A stretch of DNA of 64,000 nucleotides, taken from Anaeromyces robustus. Lineage: Eukaryota > Neocallimastigomycota > Neocallimastigomycetes > Neocallimastigales > Neocallimastigaceae. Position 1 is the stretch's first letter. Each line of letters begins with the position of its first letter. The notes below the pieces were generated by a model. The model saw nothing but the letters and a program-made list of their open reading frames with translations. It was not told the origin of the DNA and made no database searches. The translations under genes and the position numbers were made by a program. Shown here piece by piece: positions 11,862-24,825 of the stretch. The stretch is taken from contig MCFG01000251.1 in the NCBI GenBank assembly GCA_002104895.1, positions 40,569-104,568 of the forward strand, in the 5' to 3' direction.

Positions 11862-12963
11862 AAATTTTATATATATGTTGTATGAATATATAAATTAATT
11901 TTATTAAAATTAATTAAAAAAAAAAAATAAAATAAAAAATAAAAATAAAAAAAATTACACTGAAATTTTGACTGCTTTTTTTCCACGGATTTCAGTTAAT
12001 GTTTTTTTTAATTCATTTATTTCAATAAGTCCTCCATTTCTTGAACGGGATAAATAACAAACTTGAATTATTTGTACAGCAAGTTCATAATAGAAATCAC
12101 CAACACCGAGAATTTCACCCCAAAATCCTTTACTTGCTAATATATATATGTAAAATTGTAATTGTAATATTTGTAATATTGATGTAATATAAAGAATTAT
12201 ATAATTTTATACAATAATAATGAATGAATAAATAAATGAATTAATAAATATATTTTTAATATATTAATCAATATAATAAGGTAGTAAGATAATAATCAAA
12301 TAAAATTTAATATAAAAAAAAACATTTATTATTTAATTTATTGTTTATCTTATTAAGGATATTATTATTTAAATATAAATTTTTAATTATTTTACAATAA
12401 CAATATTTATTTTAATTATTTATAATGTATAATATATATTTACAAGCTAAAGGATCGACACCAATTGAAGTACACATAGATTGAAAGTTCTGTCTAAATG
12501 TTTCATCTTTTTTAATATCATTTTTATATTTCTTTGCAAATATTTCCAATTGTTCTTTAAATTGAACCATTTGGGCTTGCATTTGCTCTAACTGCTGTGA
12601 ATATAATTCATCTCCAATTTTGTGTAAATTTTCCTTTTTATTCCCAATAATTATTTTTTATAAAGAAAAGATGATAAAATGAAATTTGAAAATATGAAAT
12701 CAATTTCATTCATTTATGTCGACATTATCATTGAAAAAAAAATATTATTATTTTTTTTTTGTGATATTTAATAATACATTATAAATAAACAATAACATTA
12801 AAATTTATATATAAATTATGATAGAAAAAAAAATATTAATAATTTACAATAATTTACAATTTATAATTAATTTATAATTTAAATTTATATATTGAAATTA
12901 ATTACGATAAATTACATTTAACTTCTTTTGTTGTTGAATACCCGCTATACCAACTTTTTTCAT
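11182..12963 (-). CDS. SNF8: ESCRT-II subunit SNF8/VPS22 (EAP30), six exons
   Basis: Exons (minus): 12963-12916, 12633-12444, 12136-11959, 11736-11595, 11456-11382, 11277-11182. All joins are in frame and give 242 aa, close to the usual length of about 250. Diagnostic stretches in family order are: the start [16 protein letters not shown] (helix that packs in the Y-shaped complex), [63 protein letters not shown] with QSVPRELN, then [10 protein letters not shown] and GICWLDD in the second winged helix. SNF8 joins VPS25 and VPS36 in ESCRT-II, which sorts ubiquitinated cargo into multivesicular endosomes. It is divergently arranged with the Asn-rich gene across about 970 bp. Intron 3 holds an ATT repeat (about 11793-11859). 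No missing part was noticed. Confidence 0.95.
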
Positions 12964-13531
12964 CTTATATAATTATATTATAGGGAAAAAGAAACTTTTT
13001 TTTTTTGACTCTAAGTAAAATTTTAATTATATAATTTTTATATAACAATTACTAATATATTAATCAAATTAATTTTAATTCATTATATAAATAAATAAAT
13101 AAATAAATGTATATATATAATTAAATAAATAAATATTTAATATTTAATAAATATATAAATAAATAAATAAATAATAATACTTTTTTAATATATAATATTT
13201 TTTTATTATAAATTATTATTTATTAAAATTGAACTGCAATGTAATGATTTAATAATAACAATTATAATAATAAAATTGTTTATTATACATGTTTACTTAT
13301 TGAATTTATATTTATCAATTATCAATTATATAGTAAATAAGAAACAATTGGTATGATTATATTATATTATTATTTAACTTGATTTTTTACATTTATATCA
13401 ATATCAATTTTCAAGTTTTTTCAATTTCAATTTCTATTTAATAAAATTTTAAAAAAAAATTTTTTTTTTTTTTTGATTTTAAAATTTTTTTAATTTATTA
13501 ATTAATTAATTAATTAATTAATTTATTATAA

Positions 13532-13582
<51 letters not shown>

Positions 13583-13932
13583 AAAATTATTTTTTTATTT
13601 TATTTTTTTTATTTTTTAATGTTTATAATTAAAAAAAAAGATTTTGTAAAAAAAAAATTTATTTAATATAAAAGTAAAATAAAAAAAAAAACAAACAAAA
13701 AATATATTATTAAAAAAAAATAATAAAAATGTAAAATTATTTTTAATTATTAATTAATTATTTATATATATATATTTTTTTTAAATTAACATAATACAAT
13801 TCTTGTTAGAATGTTTAATAAAAAACCAATAAATATAATAAATATAATTTAAATAAAATAATAAAATAAATTAATTATAAATTCAACAAATTTTTTTAAA
13901 AAAAAAATTGGTAATTTTATAATTAAAACATT
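12964..13932. promoter_or_regulatory. Shared upstream region of two divergent genes
   Basis: A 969-bp spacer between SNF8 (-) and the Asn-rich gene (+). It must hold both promoters. It contains (AATT)n at 13496-13523 and (AAAT)n at 13533-13580 but no motif that I can call with confidence. Confidence 0.5.
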
Positions 13933-16551
13933 ATGGAAATTAATTCTTGGAAATCATGTTCATCACCATATGATAGTTTAAATAATGATATCAATACAAA
14001 TAATACTTATAAAGACAATAATAACGCTTATGATACTTATGAAATATCAAATAATAATAATGTAAATGAAAATTATACTACTAATAATAATTATGATAAT
14101 AATGATGATTCTATATCAACTTATAGGAAAAATAGTAGGGGTCGTAGGAAAAGTGTCATTTTTAAGGATGAAGTTGATGAAGTACCAAATGATGATACGT
14201 CGTTTTCTTTAACATTGGAAAGAAATTTTAATAAAAATTTTTCAAATAATTCTAAATATGAATCAATTTTACAATCATCTCCACCTTCACAATTTAATAA
14301 TGGTGTCAATTCTTATGATCCTTCACCTATTAATATAAATATTAATGTTAATGATAATGAACGACCTATATTATTAAATAGTAATACACCAAATAGAGGT
14401 AATGGAAGAAGGGGTAGTATACTGAAAACAAGTGTAAATCATGAAAAAATTGTATATAATAATAATGATACGTATTTTTATGTAGATAACAATCCACAAC
14501 AACGTATGAAAGAAGAAAATTTAATTAATGATAATAATAATAATATTAATGATAACAATGATAATTATAATAAAAATATTACAGATATCAATGATGATTT
14601 TAAGGATAATATAGATAATAATACTAATAACAATAATAATAAGGATAATGATAATAATTATGATAATGATACTGATAATAATAATGATAATGATGATAAA
14701 GGTGATGATAGTAATAGTAATAATGATAATAATAATAATGATAATAATAATAATGATAATAATAATTATGATAATGATAATGATGCTACTTTTAACTCAA
14801 GTTTTAGCGATATACCCATTGAAACATTAAATGATTTCAATACAGACGAAAGTGAATTAATTAATGATCTACCTAATACTTCCACGGAATTAATTAATAA
14901 TATGAAGTTTAAAAATGATATAACCCAAAGTCCATTTTTAAGTTTTAATAATTTATCCTGGAATGATAATAATAGTTTCATAAGTAATAATACTTATAGT
15001 CGTCAATATACCAATGATAATAATAATAATAAATATAATAATTATAATTATAATAATAATAATAATCATGAAACTCAGTATAATAATAAAATCCCACTTT
15101 CTAATATTTTAGATCAAAATATAAAATATTATCAAGATGTTAATGGTCCATATTATGATGAAAATTTCATGACACCTATTAGAAAAATTGGAAATAAAAA
15201 TCTAGAAAATATTGCTCCTGTAAAGCATATACGATACCCAGAAGAAAATTATCATCATAAAGAAAGTTATCAAGATGAAGATATTACTGAACGAACACCT
15301 AATGGATTTGCGATTCATAAAGGGTTACAGTTAGCTTCTAAACAAATTTATAATAATCAAACAAGAAAACCTAATGCAGAAGCTTTAGAAAAACAATGGA
15401 GACAACTAGATATTAAAAGTAAAAAATTTTATAATTTAAGAGAGAAACAAAGAGAAGAACGTTTTAAAAAAATGTTACATAAAAAAATTACAAATTCAAT
15501 ATCAATACCTCAAAAAAATACCAAAATAATTCATCAAAATGAATATAATAATGATAATGAAAATCAAGATCAATTGGAAATAATGAAAAATTTTAAAAAT
15601 CTTTCAATAAAAAAATTTCCACAACCTCATAAAAATGATATATTAATTATTGATCCAAGAATAATAGAAAAATTAAATAATAAATCAAGAATTATACCTA
15701 CTCAAAATGAATTAAATAAACGATCAATAAATAAATTTAATGATAAATCATTAGACATTAAACCATTATCTTCTTCATATGTATTAAAATCAATCAATTC
15801 CAATAATAATAATTATAATAATAATAATAATGGTAATAAAAATGATTATAAAAATAATAAAAATAATAAAAATAATAAGGATAATAAGGATAAATCAAAA
15901 AAATTTACATCATACGAAAATTTAATTACAAATAAACAATTATCTTTAGCAAGTCATAATAATAATAATACTACGCCTTCTTTTAGTTTACCAAATTTAT
16001 ATTTAACAGAAAATATAAATTCTAATTCAGATTATTCTCTAGATAATCCTTTACAACAAAATTCACCTCCTCATCCTCATTCACCTCCACCTAAACCTCC
16101 TTCTTTATTACATGATAAATTTGATCAATTTTCATTTTTACAAGATAAAGATGAATTAAGTTCAAATGAAAAATTAAAAAATGAAAATTCACCTCCTTCC
16201 TTTTCATCATCATCACCATCACCATCGCCATCACCATCACCATCATCATCATCACCACCATTTACTAATTCTACTACTACTACTACTACTACTACTAATA
16301 GTAATAGTAATCCTACAATAACAAAAACAACAAAAGCAAAAACAACTACACCTCCTAATAATAATAATAATAATAATAATATAAATAAAAGTTTAAAAAG
16401 TTTTATACCTGTTCCATCAAAGTCATACCTTTCAACTAATACCCTTGATTCACTTAATTTAATTAATTCATCAAAGTCAATACATTCTTCTGATTCATCA
16501 AATATACCTAATCCATATAACTTACCATATTCACCTCATTCACAAACATCC

Positions 16552-16582
<31 letters not shown>

Positions 16583-17130
16583 AAGAAACTAATGATAACA
16601 TTAACGATAATAATTATAATAATGATAATGATAATGATAATGATGATGATAATGATGATGATGATATTGAAAGTAATATAATAAGTATTGATTCTAATGA
16701 AATCAATAATAATCTTGATAATAATAATATTAATATTAATAGTACTATTTTTAAAGGAAAACATAGGCTTAATCTTAAAAAAGCTATATCTGAACCATTT
16801 ATCAAATCAATTACTAAAAAAAAATTTAATGAAAAGGTTAAAAATATAGATTTTAAAACCCCAGTTCAAAATTCAACGAATTATTATATTCAAAATAATT
16901 GGCAAGAATTAAAAGAAAATAAATTAAATTTTAAAAAATTAGAAAAAAGTATTAAAGAAAGATTAATAACAGAAGTTAAACCAACAGGAAGGGAAACATT
17001 TATTAATACTATTATAAAAGAAAATACAGAAAAACCTGCTTATTATTATAAAAATTATTTAACTGAAACTTTTGGAAAAGATCGACAACATTTGGTACAA
17101 AATCATATCGATCAATTAAAACAAAAATTA

Positions 17131-17163
<33 letters not shown>

Positions 17164-17969
17164 CAAAATCCATTAACTTTTTCAACAACAATTCATGGTA
17201 TTAAAATTGATATTGATGCTAATGGTGATGTTAATACATTACAAACTAAAAAAGCAGTTAAATCAATAAATCATCGTATTGCAAATCGAGTAACTACAAT
17301 ACAACCTTTTGAAAATCAATATAAAAATTTAATTTCTTTACAAGATCCTCCTCCTCATTCTTCTGATACAATAAAATTAAATAATAATAGTAATAATAAT
17401 AATAATATATCTGGAATAAGTTATATTCCAAGAGCTAAAAAAGTAGTAAATAAAAATTGGTTAGCATCTCTTGAAATAAAACCTCCAAGTATTGAAGAAA
17501 TGTAAGATATTAATAATAATAATAATTAATAATAATAATAACAAATATTAATAATAACAATAAATAATAAATAATTCTTTAATATTTATTTTTTTTTATA
17601 TATATATTTACTTAATATGTTCTTTTTTTTTTTTTTTTTAACAAATATATATATATATGTATAAATATTCAATATATTAATAGTAATGATCTTGAAGAAT
17701 ATAAAGAAGTTGAGATTATAACCAAATCAAATTTAACCTTAAAAAATAATCCATTAGAAAAAACATATTTTACAAATTATGTAACCCCAGATGGTCATAC
17801 TTATTATCAAGAAAATAATCCTGATCATCCTATACCATCCTATTCATCATTACTTTTAAATTTAATGAATGCTAAACAATTTTTATATTTACAATTACCT
17901 AAACCATTAGATATATCAGAAATTAATCCCTTTTCAGAAACAATTAATGATTTTTTACAAAAAACATAA
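13933..17969 (+). CDS. Large Asn-rich, mostly disordered protein of unknown function, two exons
   Basis: Exons 13933-17501 and 17684-17969 (donor GTAAGA, acceptor TAG, phase 2) give 1284 aa. Without splicing the frame stops four codons beyond the donor. Most of the chain is Asn/Asp-rich low complexity, with a Ser/Pro tract at about 709-776, Thr runs and an acidic run near 900. Islands of normal composition are: two RRxS sites near the N-terminus (RRKSVIF, RRGSIL), MTPIRKIGNKNLENI near 411, TPNGFAIHKGLQLASKQIY near 455 running into a basic helix, a segment near 1020-1060, and the C-terminal exon with VTPDGHTYYQENNPDHP. These islands are the likely functional parts. There is no membrane segment or known domain. 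The RRxS sites suggest control by a PKA/AGC kinase (inference). The start ATG opens the only long frame. Confidence 0.85.
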
Positions 17970-18100
17970 ATAATTATTAATTTATTTTATTTTATTTTTT
18001 TTTTTTCTATTTATCAAATATTTTATATATTTATATATCCTATAATCCATATAAAACTTTAGTATATATATCCTAAAAATAGACTCTAATAGATATATAT

Positions 18101-18139
<39 letters not shown>

Positions 18140-19073
18140 TTTAATAATTTAACCATTATAATCATATATAACCATAATTATAATTTAACGAAAAGAAAAG
18201 AAAAAAGAAAAAGAATTATTTACATATCATTTATTCAAATACTTTTTTTTTTTTAATATTTGATTCATAACTAACCTAATATACCTAATATATAACTTGT
18301 ATATATATATAACTTATTAATTTAATATTTCTATTAATAATAAAACATTTTTTTATACAAAAGAAAAAAGAAAAGAATAAAAATAAAAATAAAAATAAAA
18401 ATAAAAATAAAAATAAAAATAAATATTAAAATATGTTAAATTTTATAATATCTTTCTAATTAACTTGATATAAATTTAAATAAATTTTATGATTTTGTTT
18501 TTTTTTTTTTTGTTTTGTTTTTTTTCTTTTGGTTGATTTTATGTTTTTTATTTTATTTTTTTTTTTTTTTAGAAAAATTAATATTAATATTCTGTTTATA
18601 TAAATAAATAAATAAAAATTTTTTCTATATTTCTCTTACTTTTAAATTTGCTTTATTATATATTAAAATAAAATAATATAAAAAAGGTATCATCATTTAT
18701 AATTATAAAAGACATTAACTCATTTCTTTTTTTTTTTTTTATTTTCAAGTTTAAATTATGAAAGAATACTATATAATTATTATTATTAGTATTTATTAAA
18801 TATTATGATAAAAAATAAATTATTTTTATTTTATAAACATTTTTTTCATATATATTAGAAATAATGCTTATAATATAAAATAATATATTATCAAATATAT
18901 TAAAATATATTAATTTAATTTATTATTAATCAATCAATAAAAATTTAAAAATTTTTTTTTTTTTTTTTTTTTTAATTTTTTAAATTTTAATTTTAATTAA
19001 AATATAAAGTCGAACTTTTTAATAAAAGTGTTTTATTATTGATTTAAAATATAAAAATATATATACATAAAAA
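17970..19073. other. AT-rich spacer, no gene seen
   Basis: Contains a TA run (about 18107-18133) and an (AAAAT)n block (18376-18420). No coding frame was seen. It holds the 3' end of the Asn-rich gene and the promoter of the gene starting at 19074. Confidence 0.55.
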
Positions 19074-20242
19074 ATGATTATTAAAGATAATATTGTATCT
19101 GAAATGCCAGTTAAGAATGATGAAATCCTTGAAATTGATTTAAAATTAAATGAATATTTAAAGAAAAAGGTTGATGATGAAATTCAAAGAATTAAAAGTA
19201 TTAATAACTTATCACCAATTCCAATGCCAGTAATTATCTTTTTTTATTATTATTATTTTACATAATCATTTTTATTTTTATAAAAATAAATAAATAAATT
19301 AAATAATTAAAAAAAATTATATTATATTATTGTTATCCTTATTTTATTATTTTGTTTATTAATCTGAAAAAATATTTACTATTAAAAAAAACAAAGATTA
19401 AGAACACTTCTATTGTCATTGATTTTACAAAACCAAAACATCCAGTAGCTATTAACAGAATTGAAGCTAATTCAGGTATAAATAATAAAAAAAAAAAAAA
19501 AAACATACAATAATAATTAATTAATTTTTTTTTCTAAATTCAATATATATTGATAATATATTAATTTAAAAAAACTATATCTATATATATAATAAAATAT
19601 TAATACATAATAAAGGTTTTGATTTTAAGAAAATTAAACAGGTATTTTTTTACAACATTTATAGAAATTCAAATATATAATTAAAATATTTAATTTTTTT
19701 AATACTTATAATCTATTTTATAAAAACATATAATCTAAAAAAAAAGATTATGGTTTCCGAACCTGAACCAATAGATATCAAACCAGGATACTCTTATGTT
19801 CATGTAAATATTATTCAATGATTATAAATGATGAAAAAATAGGATATATATTATAAGAATATTTTGTTCTATTAAATATATAATATTATCATTTTTATAA
19901 TTGTTATGTTGACTAATTTATTAACATTTATTTTTTTTTTTTTTTGTTTAATTTTAATATCTTTTTATTATTTCATCTTAATTATTATATCGTATAATTT
20001 TTTTTTATAAAAAATAATAATAATAATAAATATCTAAATATAATATATATTAATAGGTTTTATTATTCACTGACAAACCATTACCAATTATTGTTCCATA
20101 TTTATATGATGTTAATTTAAAAACAGTTACTGAAAAGGACAAAAAAGAAGTTTTAGTTAAAAATAATCTTACTGAATGGTTATTAATAAATTCAAAAGGA
20201 GAAAGAACTCGTCACCATGTCGAAGCTTTCCTTGATGTTTAA
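19074..20242 (+). CDS. Conserved-looking protein of unknown function, five exons including a 26-nt exon
   Basis: Exons 19074-19229, 19397-19475, 19616-19641, 19747-19803 and 20057-20242. Every join is in frame with GT..AG and gives 167 aa. The first part is an acidic helix (LKLNEYLKKKVDDEIQRIK). It is followed by beta-like stretches such as TSIVIDFTKPKHPVAINRIE, IDIKPGYSYVHVLLFTDKPL and LPIIVPYLYDVNLKTV, and the protein ends in ERTRHHVEAFLDV. There is no signal peptide, membrane segment or catalytic motif that I recognise. The third exon is only 26 nt and encodes about nine residues. Codon use and the even exon structure argue for a real gene. It is convergent with the ankyrin gene. Function not assigned. 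Confidence 0.75.
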
Positions 20243-20829
20243 GTGAAAAAAAAAAAAAAAAAAAAAAAAAAGAAAGAAGTTTAACAGAATATATATTCCT
20301 TAATAATTATCTTTTTTTTTTTCTCCCCAAATATCATTATTTTAATTTATCAGTTATATATAATCAAATAATTTATATTTTTTTTTAGAAAGTATTTTTT
20401 TCTTATTTAGTTGAAAGCATAAACAATAATGATTTATACATAGATATATAATATATATATATAACATAAACTAATTTATTAAAATAAAACTTTTTATAAC
20501 TAAACAACGTTTTTAAATAAAAAATTAAATTAAAAATATATAAAATATTAATAAATAATTATAAAAATTTCTCTATTTTTTTTTTTTTTTTTTTTACTTA
20601 TATTTTTATCAAAATATTTATTTTTTATTTTTTACTTTTTATTTTTATTTTTCATTTTTTATTTTTTATTTTTTATTTTTATTTTTATTTTTATTTTTAT
20701 TTTTATTTTTTATTATTATTTTTTATATATAATTTTGATAATAATTAATATATAAATGATAATAATAATTAAACAAAGTTACATGATAGTTTAATTTTTT
20801 TTATTCATTTATTTATTTATTTATTTATT
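20243..20829. other. Convergent 3' spacer
   Basis: Poly-A at about 20248-20271 and long (T)nA blocks lie between two convergent genes. It presumably carries both poly(A) sites. Nothing else was seen. Confidence 0.55.
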
Positions 20830-22755
20830 TTATTGTTTTCGTTTTTCATTATAAATTGGTTTTGCATCAATATATAGTTGACGACGTTGTTGCATTCTTT
20901 GTTGTAATTCTTGTTGTTCTTCATAAACATTGAATTTAAATGCACCAGTATAAATACTTTTCATTAAACATTCGACTTGATAATTTGTTTCCATTTTTGG
21001 ATAATAATTACCAGTATTTGGATATAAATATTCATAAGTATCTTTATATTTTATATGAGGATCATTAATTTCATCTTTTTGAATTTTATTATCATTATAA
21101 AATAAATCAGAATAATTAGGAGGATTTAAATCAGAATAGATAGAGGATGATGTTGATGCATCATACTGATGAATATTATTACTTAAATTATTAGAAATAA
21201 TAGGAATGTTTGGTTGAGATGGATATAATATAGCATGAATAAGATTATTATCATCTAATTCATTAGCATAATCTAAAGGTGATTTTCCTTCATTATTTTT
21301 AATATTGATATCAGCATTATTAATTACTAAATAAGAAATTAAATCAATATCCTTTAAATCAACTGCATAATAAAGTGCTGTATTTCCTAAATAATCTCTT
21401 TGATTAACGTTAACAATATTAGCATTGATTTGAATGGAATAACCTTCCTTTTTAGCATTTACATTTTGTTTAAATAATTTATCAACAATGACTAAATTTT
21501 TAAATTTTGTGGCTAAAATTAAGGCACTTTCTTGTCGATTATTAACTTCATTAACGGTATTAACATTTTTGTCAATAATAGTATTAATATAAAATGAATA
21601 AGGTGTCATTGAACAAAGCATTAAAATGGTATTTCTTGTATTGATATCAACATATTCATAATCAAAAGTAGGATGTCTGAAAAAAAGATCAAGAAGTGTT
21701 TTACTAAAATTACATTTTAAACATAGAGAACTAGCATTTTCTCCAAATTTATTCTTTACTCTTAAATCTACATTACCAAGTTTTAAAATATAATAAACAG
21801 AATAGGTATCATTGATCATCATAAAAGCCATAAATGCTGTATTTCCTAATTCATCTACTGGAACATTAAAATCACCACCATATCTAACCAAAAATGACAA
21901 CATACGAACATAATATGGAAAACTACTATCATTAATTTCATGATTAATCATAAATTTAATTATAATAGAAAAAATGGATTCATATTTAGAATTAACAAAG
22001 TTAAAATTACAATATTTATATAAAGATTGAAGTTCATTAACTCTTCCTTTTTCAACTAAATACATAGCAGGAGTTTTTTCATTTTCATCAAATATATCTG
22101 CATTAATTTTAGGACTTTTTACTAATTCTGGAATTGGTCTATAAATTTCATTTTTACAACAATACAATAAAATTGATTCATACTTGTTATCTTCTGTTAT
22201 TATATCTGTATTAACTTCAGATTGAAGAATTATGTTAAGAGCTTCTTTATTATCTAAAGCATGGAATAAAGCATTTCTATTATTATTATCAAGAAGATTA
22301 ACGCAATCAGCATTTTTAGAATGTTCCTTGACAACATTAATTAATTCTGGTTTTTTTGAAGCTATCATTAAAGCAGTTATACCTTCCTCGCTTTGAACAC
22401 AAGGATTAATATTCATAGTTAAAAGCCACTTTATTAAATCATTCATTTTTTTACCTATTTTACAAGCATATATAAGAATATCACTATTTTTAAATGTAGA
22501 ATAAACATAAGTAAATTCATTATGTTTTAAAACTTGTTCATATAAACTAAATTTTTCAAATAAACTGAATTTTGATGCAGTTTCTAAAATAATTTTATTG
22601 ATGTCTTTAACAAATAAATCAAGAATTTCAGGATCAGCATTTTCGCCCAAATTTGCTTGAATTAATTCTTTGTTATTTTCTATTCTTTGTATACATTTCG
22701 AACTCTTTTTTTTTAAATCATTTAAAAACTTTAATTTAAATTGTTGAAAATCCAT
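20830..22755 (-). CDS. Ankyrin-repeat protein
   Basis: Single exon, 641 aa. The N-terminal 90 residues are helical and charged (MDFQQFKLKFLNDLKKK at the start). From about residue 95 to 545 there is a long series of degenerate ankyrin repeats, recognisable by segments such as EGITALMIASKKPELINVV, DNNNRNALFHALDNKEALN, LGNTAFMAFMM, LGNTALYYAVDLKDIDLIS and EGKSPLDYANELDDNN. The last about 95 residues are Tyr/Asn/Asp-rich and probably disordered, with a Gln/Arg-rich end. Ankyrin arrays bind partner proteins, and no catalytic part is present. Such ankyrin families are large in gut-fungal genomes, so this is probably one of many paralogs. Single-exon structure in a region of multi-exon genes fits a recently expanded family (inference). 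Confidence 0.88.
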   Translation of the reverse strand: MDFQQFKLKFLNDLKKKSSKCIQRIENNKELIQANLGENADPEILDLFVKDINKIILETASKFSLFEKFSLYEQVLKHNEFTYVYSTFKNSDILIYACKIGKKMNDLIKWLLTMNINPCVQSEEGITALMIASKKPELINVVKEHSKNADCVNLLDNNNRNALFHALDNKEALNIILQSEVNTDIITEDNKYESILLYCCKNEIYRPIPELVKSPKINADIFDENEKTPAMYLVEKGRVNELQSLYKYCNFNFVNSKYESIFSIIIKFMINHEINDSSFPYYVRMLSFLVRYGGDFNVPVDELGNTAFMAFMMINDTYSVYYILKLGNVDLRVKNKFGENASSLCLKCNFSKTLLDLFFRHPTFDYEYVDINTRNTILMLCSMTPYSFYINTIIDKNVNTVNEVNNRQESALILATKFKNLVIVDKLFKQNVNAKKEGYSIQINANIVNVNQRDYLGNTALYYAVDLKDIDLISYLVINNADINIKNNEGKSPLDYANELDDNNLIHAILYPSQPNIPIISNNLSNNIHQYDASTSSSIYSDLNPPNYSDLFYNDNKIQKDEINDPHIKYKDTYEYLYPNTGNYYPKMETNYQVECLMKSIYTGAFKFNVYEEQQELQQRMQQRRQLYIDAKPIYNEKRKQ

Positions 22756-24566
22756 GATAATATAATAATAATATTCAATTAATTATATTTTAATAGATTT
22801 ATGATTTAAAATATGTATAAATTGTTTGATTATTTTTTTTAATGTATAGAAATTTCAAATTAAAATACAAATTTTAATTATTGTTCTTATTAAATATATA
22901 AAAAAAGTATATTTTTCTTTTATGATATTTTCTTTTATTTGATTTTAAATACTAAATTTATTTGGTTGTTTTTTTATTCGTAATTATAAATTTTATTGTC
23001 GATTTATATTTTTATTAAAATATTTTTTTTTTTCAAAAATTTAAAATTTTTTTGGATATTATTTTATATTTATATGTTTTTTTTTTTTTTTTTTTTTTTT
23101 TTTGTTTATTTAATATAAAACAAAATAATTTATCTTAATTAATAAATTATTCTATTTTTTTTTTATTATCATAACATAATAACATGAGTAAATAAATAAA
23201 TAATTAAATAATACATAAATAAATAAATTATATAAATTAAATAAATAAATAAATAGTATTTAATTAAAATTTTTACTGCCTAAATTTTATTATGTTTCAC
23301 ATATTTAACATGAAAATTTACTATAGAACATGCTTTTTTTTTTTTATAATTTTTATAATTTTTATATATTTTTATATAATTTATAATTTAATATAATAAA
23401 TCTACATAAATAGTAAAAATAATAATAATTTTTATTTAACAAAACTAATATATAATAACTATATAAAATAATATATTTTCAAATTGATTAAAATATATTA
23501 TAATTATATATAATTAAATGAATTTTTATATATCATACAATCTAAAGTTTTTTTATACATATAGCAAAAAAACAGTAGAGTTTTACCAAAATAATTATTC
23601 AAAAAAAAATTATATTCTTTACGTATAAATTAGATATATATAAATCATTTGAATTAATGATCTATATATTTTCTCTATTTCTAAGCATATTAATACATAA
23701 TTACATATATATTAATTTACTATATTTATATATAATATTTTTTTTATGGCTATTAATACAATGAGAATGATGATTAATGTAATGAAAGATATTATTGTAT
23801 AATATAATTGTTATAATAACAATTTTAGGTTTGTGATTAAAGAATTTATATTTTTGATATTAATATTACTCTTTTATTCAGCATTATATTTATTCAAGTA
23901 TAATGTTAAATAACATCTATTTATAATTAAAAATGGTTTATTATTTCATTCTGTGATATCTAATTTAATACATATATATAATTTTTATAAGTAAAATAAA
24001 AGAATGAAGTATAAAAAGAAAAAGTATATTTACAATTGTATATATATAATGTATAATAATAAAAAGGTATTTAATTATTCGTCATTATTTTTTATAATTA
24101 AAAAATGAATGAATGATTGGAAAAATTATATGAAATAATATGTGAAATGAAAAAAAATTATAATGTATAAATTTTTTTTTGTTAAAGTACATTTATATGA
24201 ATTAATCGTGTATATAAATATAAAAAAAAAATACATAAAATATATCATAAAAAAATTAAAATATATAAAAAAAATGTATGATATACAATCAATGTATCAA
24301 AATTAAATTATCAGAAAATTTGGTAAAAATTTGTGTGATTGTTCTAAAACTTAAATATACATTAAAATAAAAAATGAATGAAATTTAATTATATTATTAA
24401 CATGTATTTTACTATTTTATTAACTTTAAAAAAAATAAAAAAAAATTATAAATATTTGTATTATTATAAATTTTATATAATTAAAATATTCACTTATTAT
24501 TCAAAGTTTTAATTAGTTCTATTATTATAATTTAATATGTATAGGTATATAAATATTAAAAAATAT

Positions 24567-24825
24567 ATCATATCAATATATAATAATATATCAACAATTA
24601 TAAAAGATGATTTTACATCATATCAATATAAAATAATATATCAACAACAATTATATAGGATGATTTTATATCATATCGATATATAACAATATATATATAT
24701 CAACAACAATTATATAGAATGATTTTATATCATATCAATATATAATAATATATCAACAACAATTATAAAGGATGATTTTATATCATATCGATATATAACA
24801 ATATATAAACAACAATTATAAAAGA
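24567..24825. repeat. Minisatellite, period about 50-59 bp, about five copies
   Basis: The block atcatatc(a/g)atatataa..atatatcaacaacaattata..gatgattttat recurs with starts near 24567, 24617, 24670, 24729 and 24782. Copies differ by small indels and by an a/g change after atcatatc. It is inside the gene desert and not coding. Confidence 0.85.

Noticed and set aside
11639-11893. Plus-strand 84-codon Leu-rich frame
   Set aside because: It overlaps SNF8 exon 4 in antisense and an ATT array in the next intron.
16540-16805. Antisense Ile/Ser/Leu frames in the Asn-rich gene
   Set aside because: Reverse reading of AAT and GAT codon runs.
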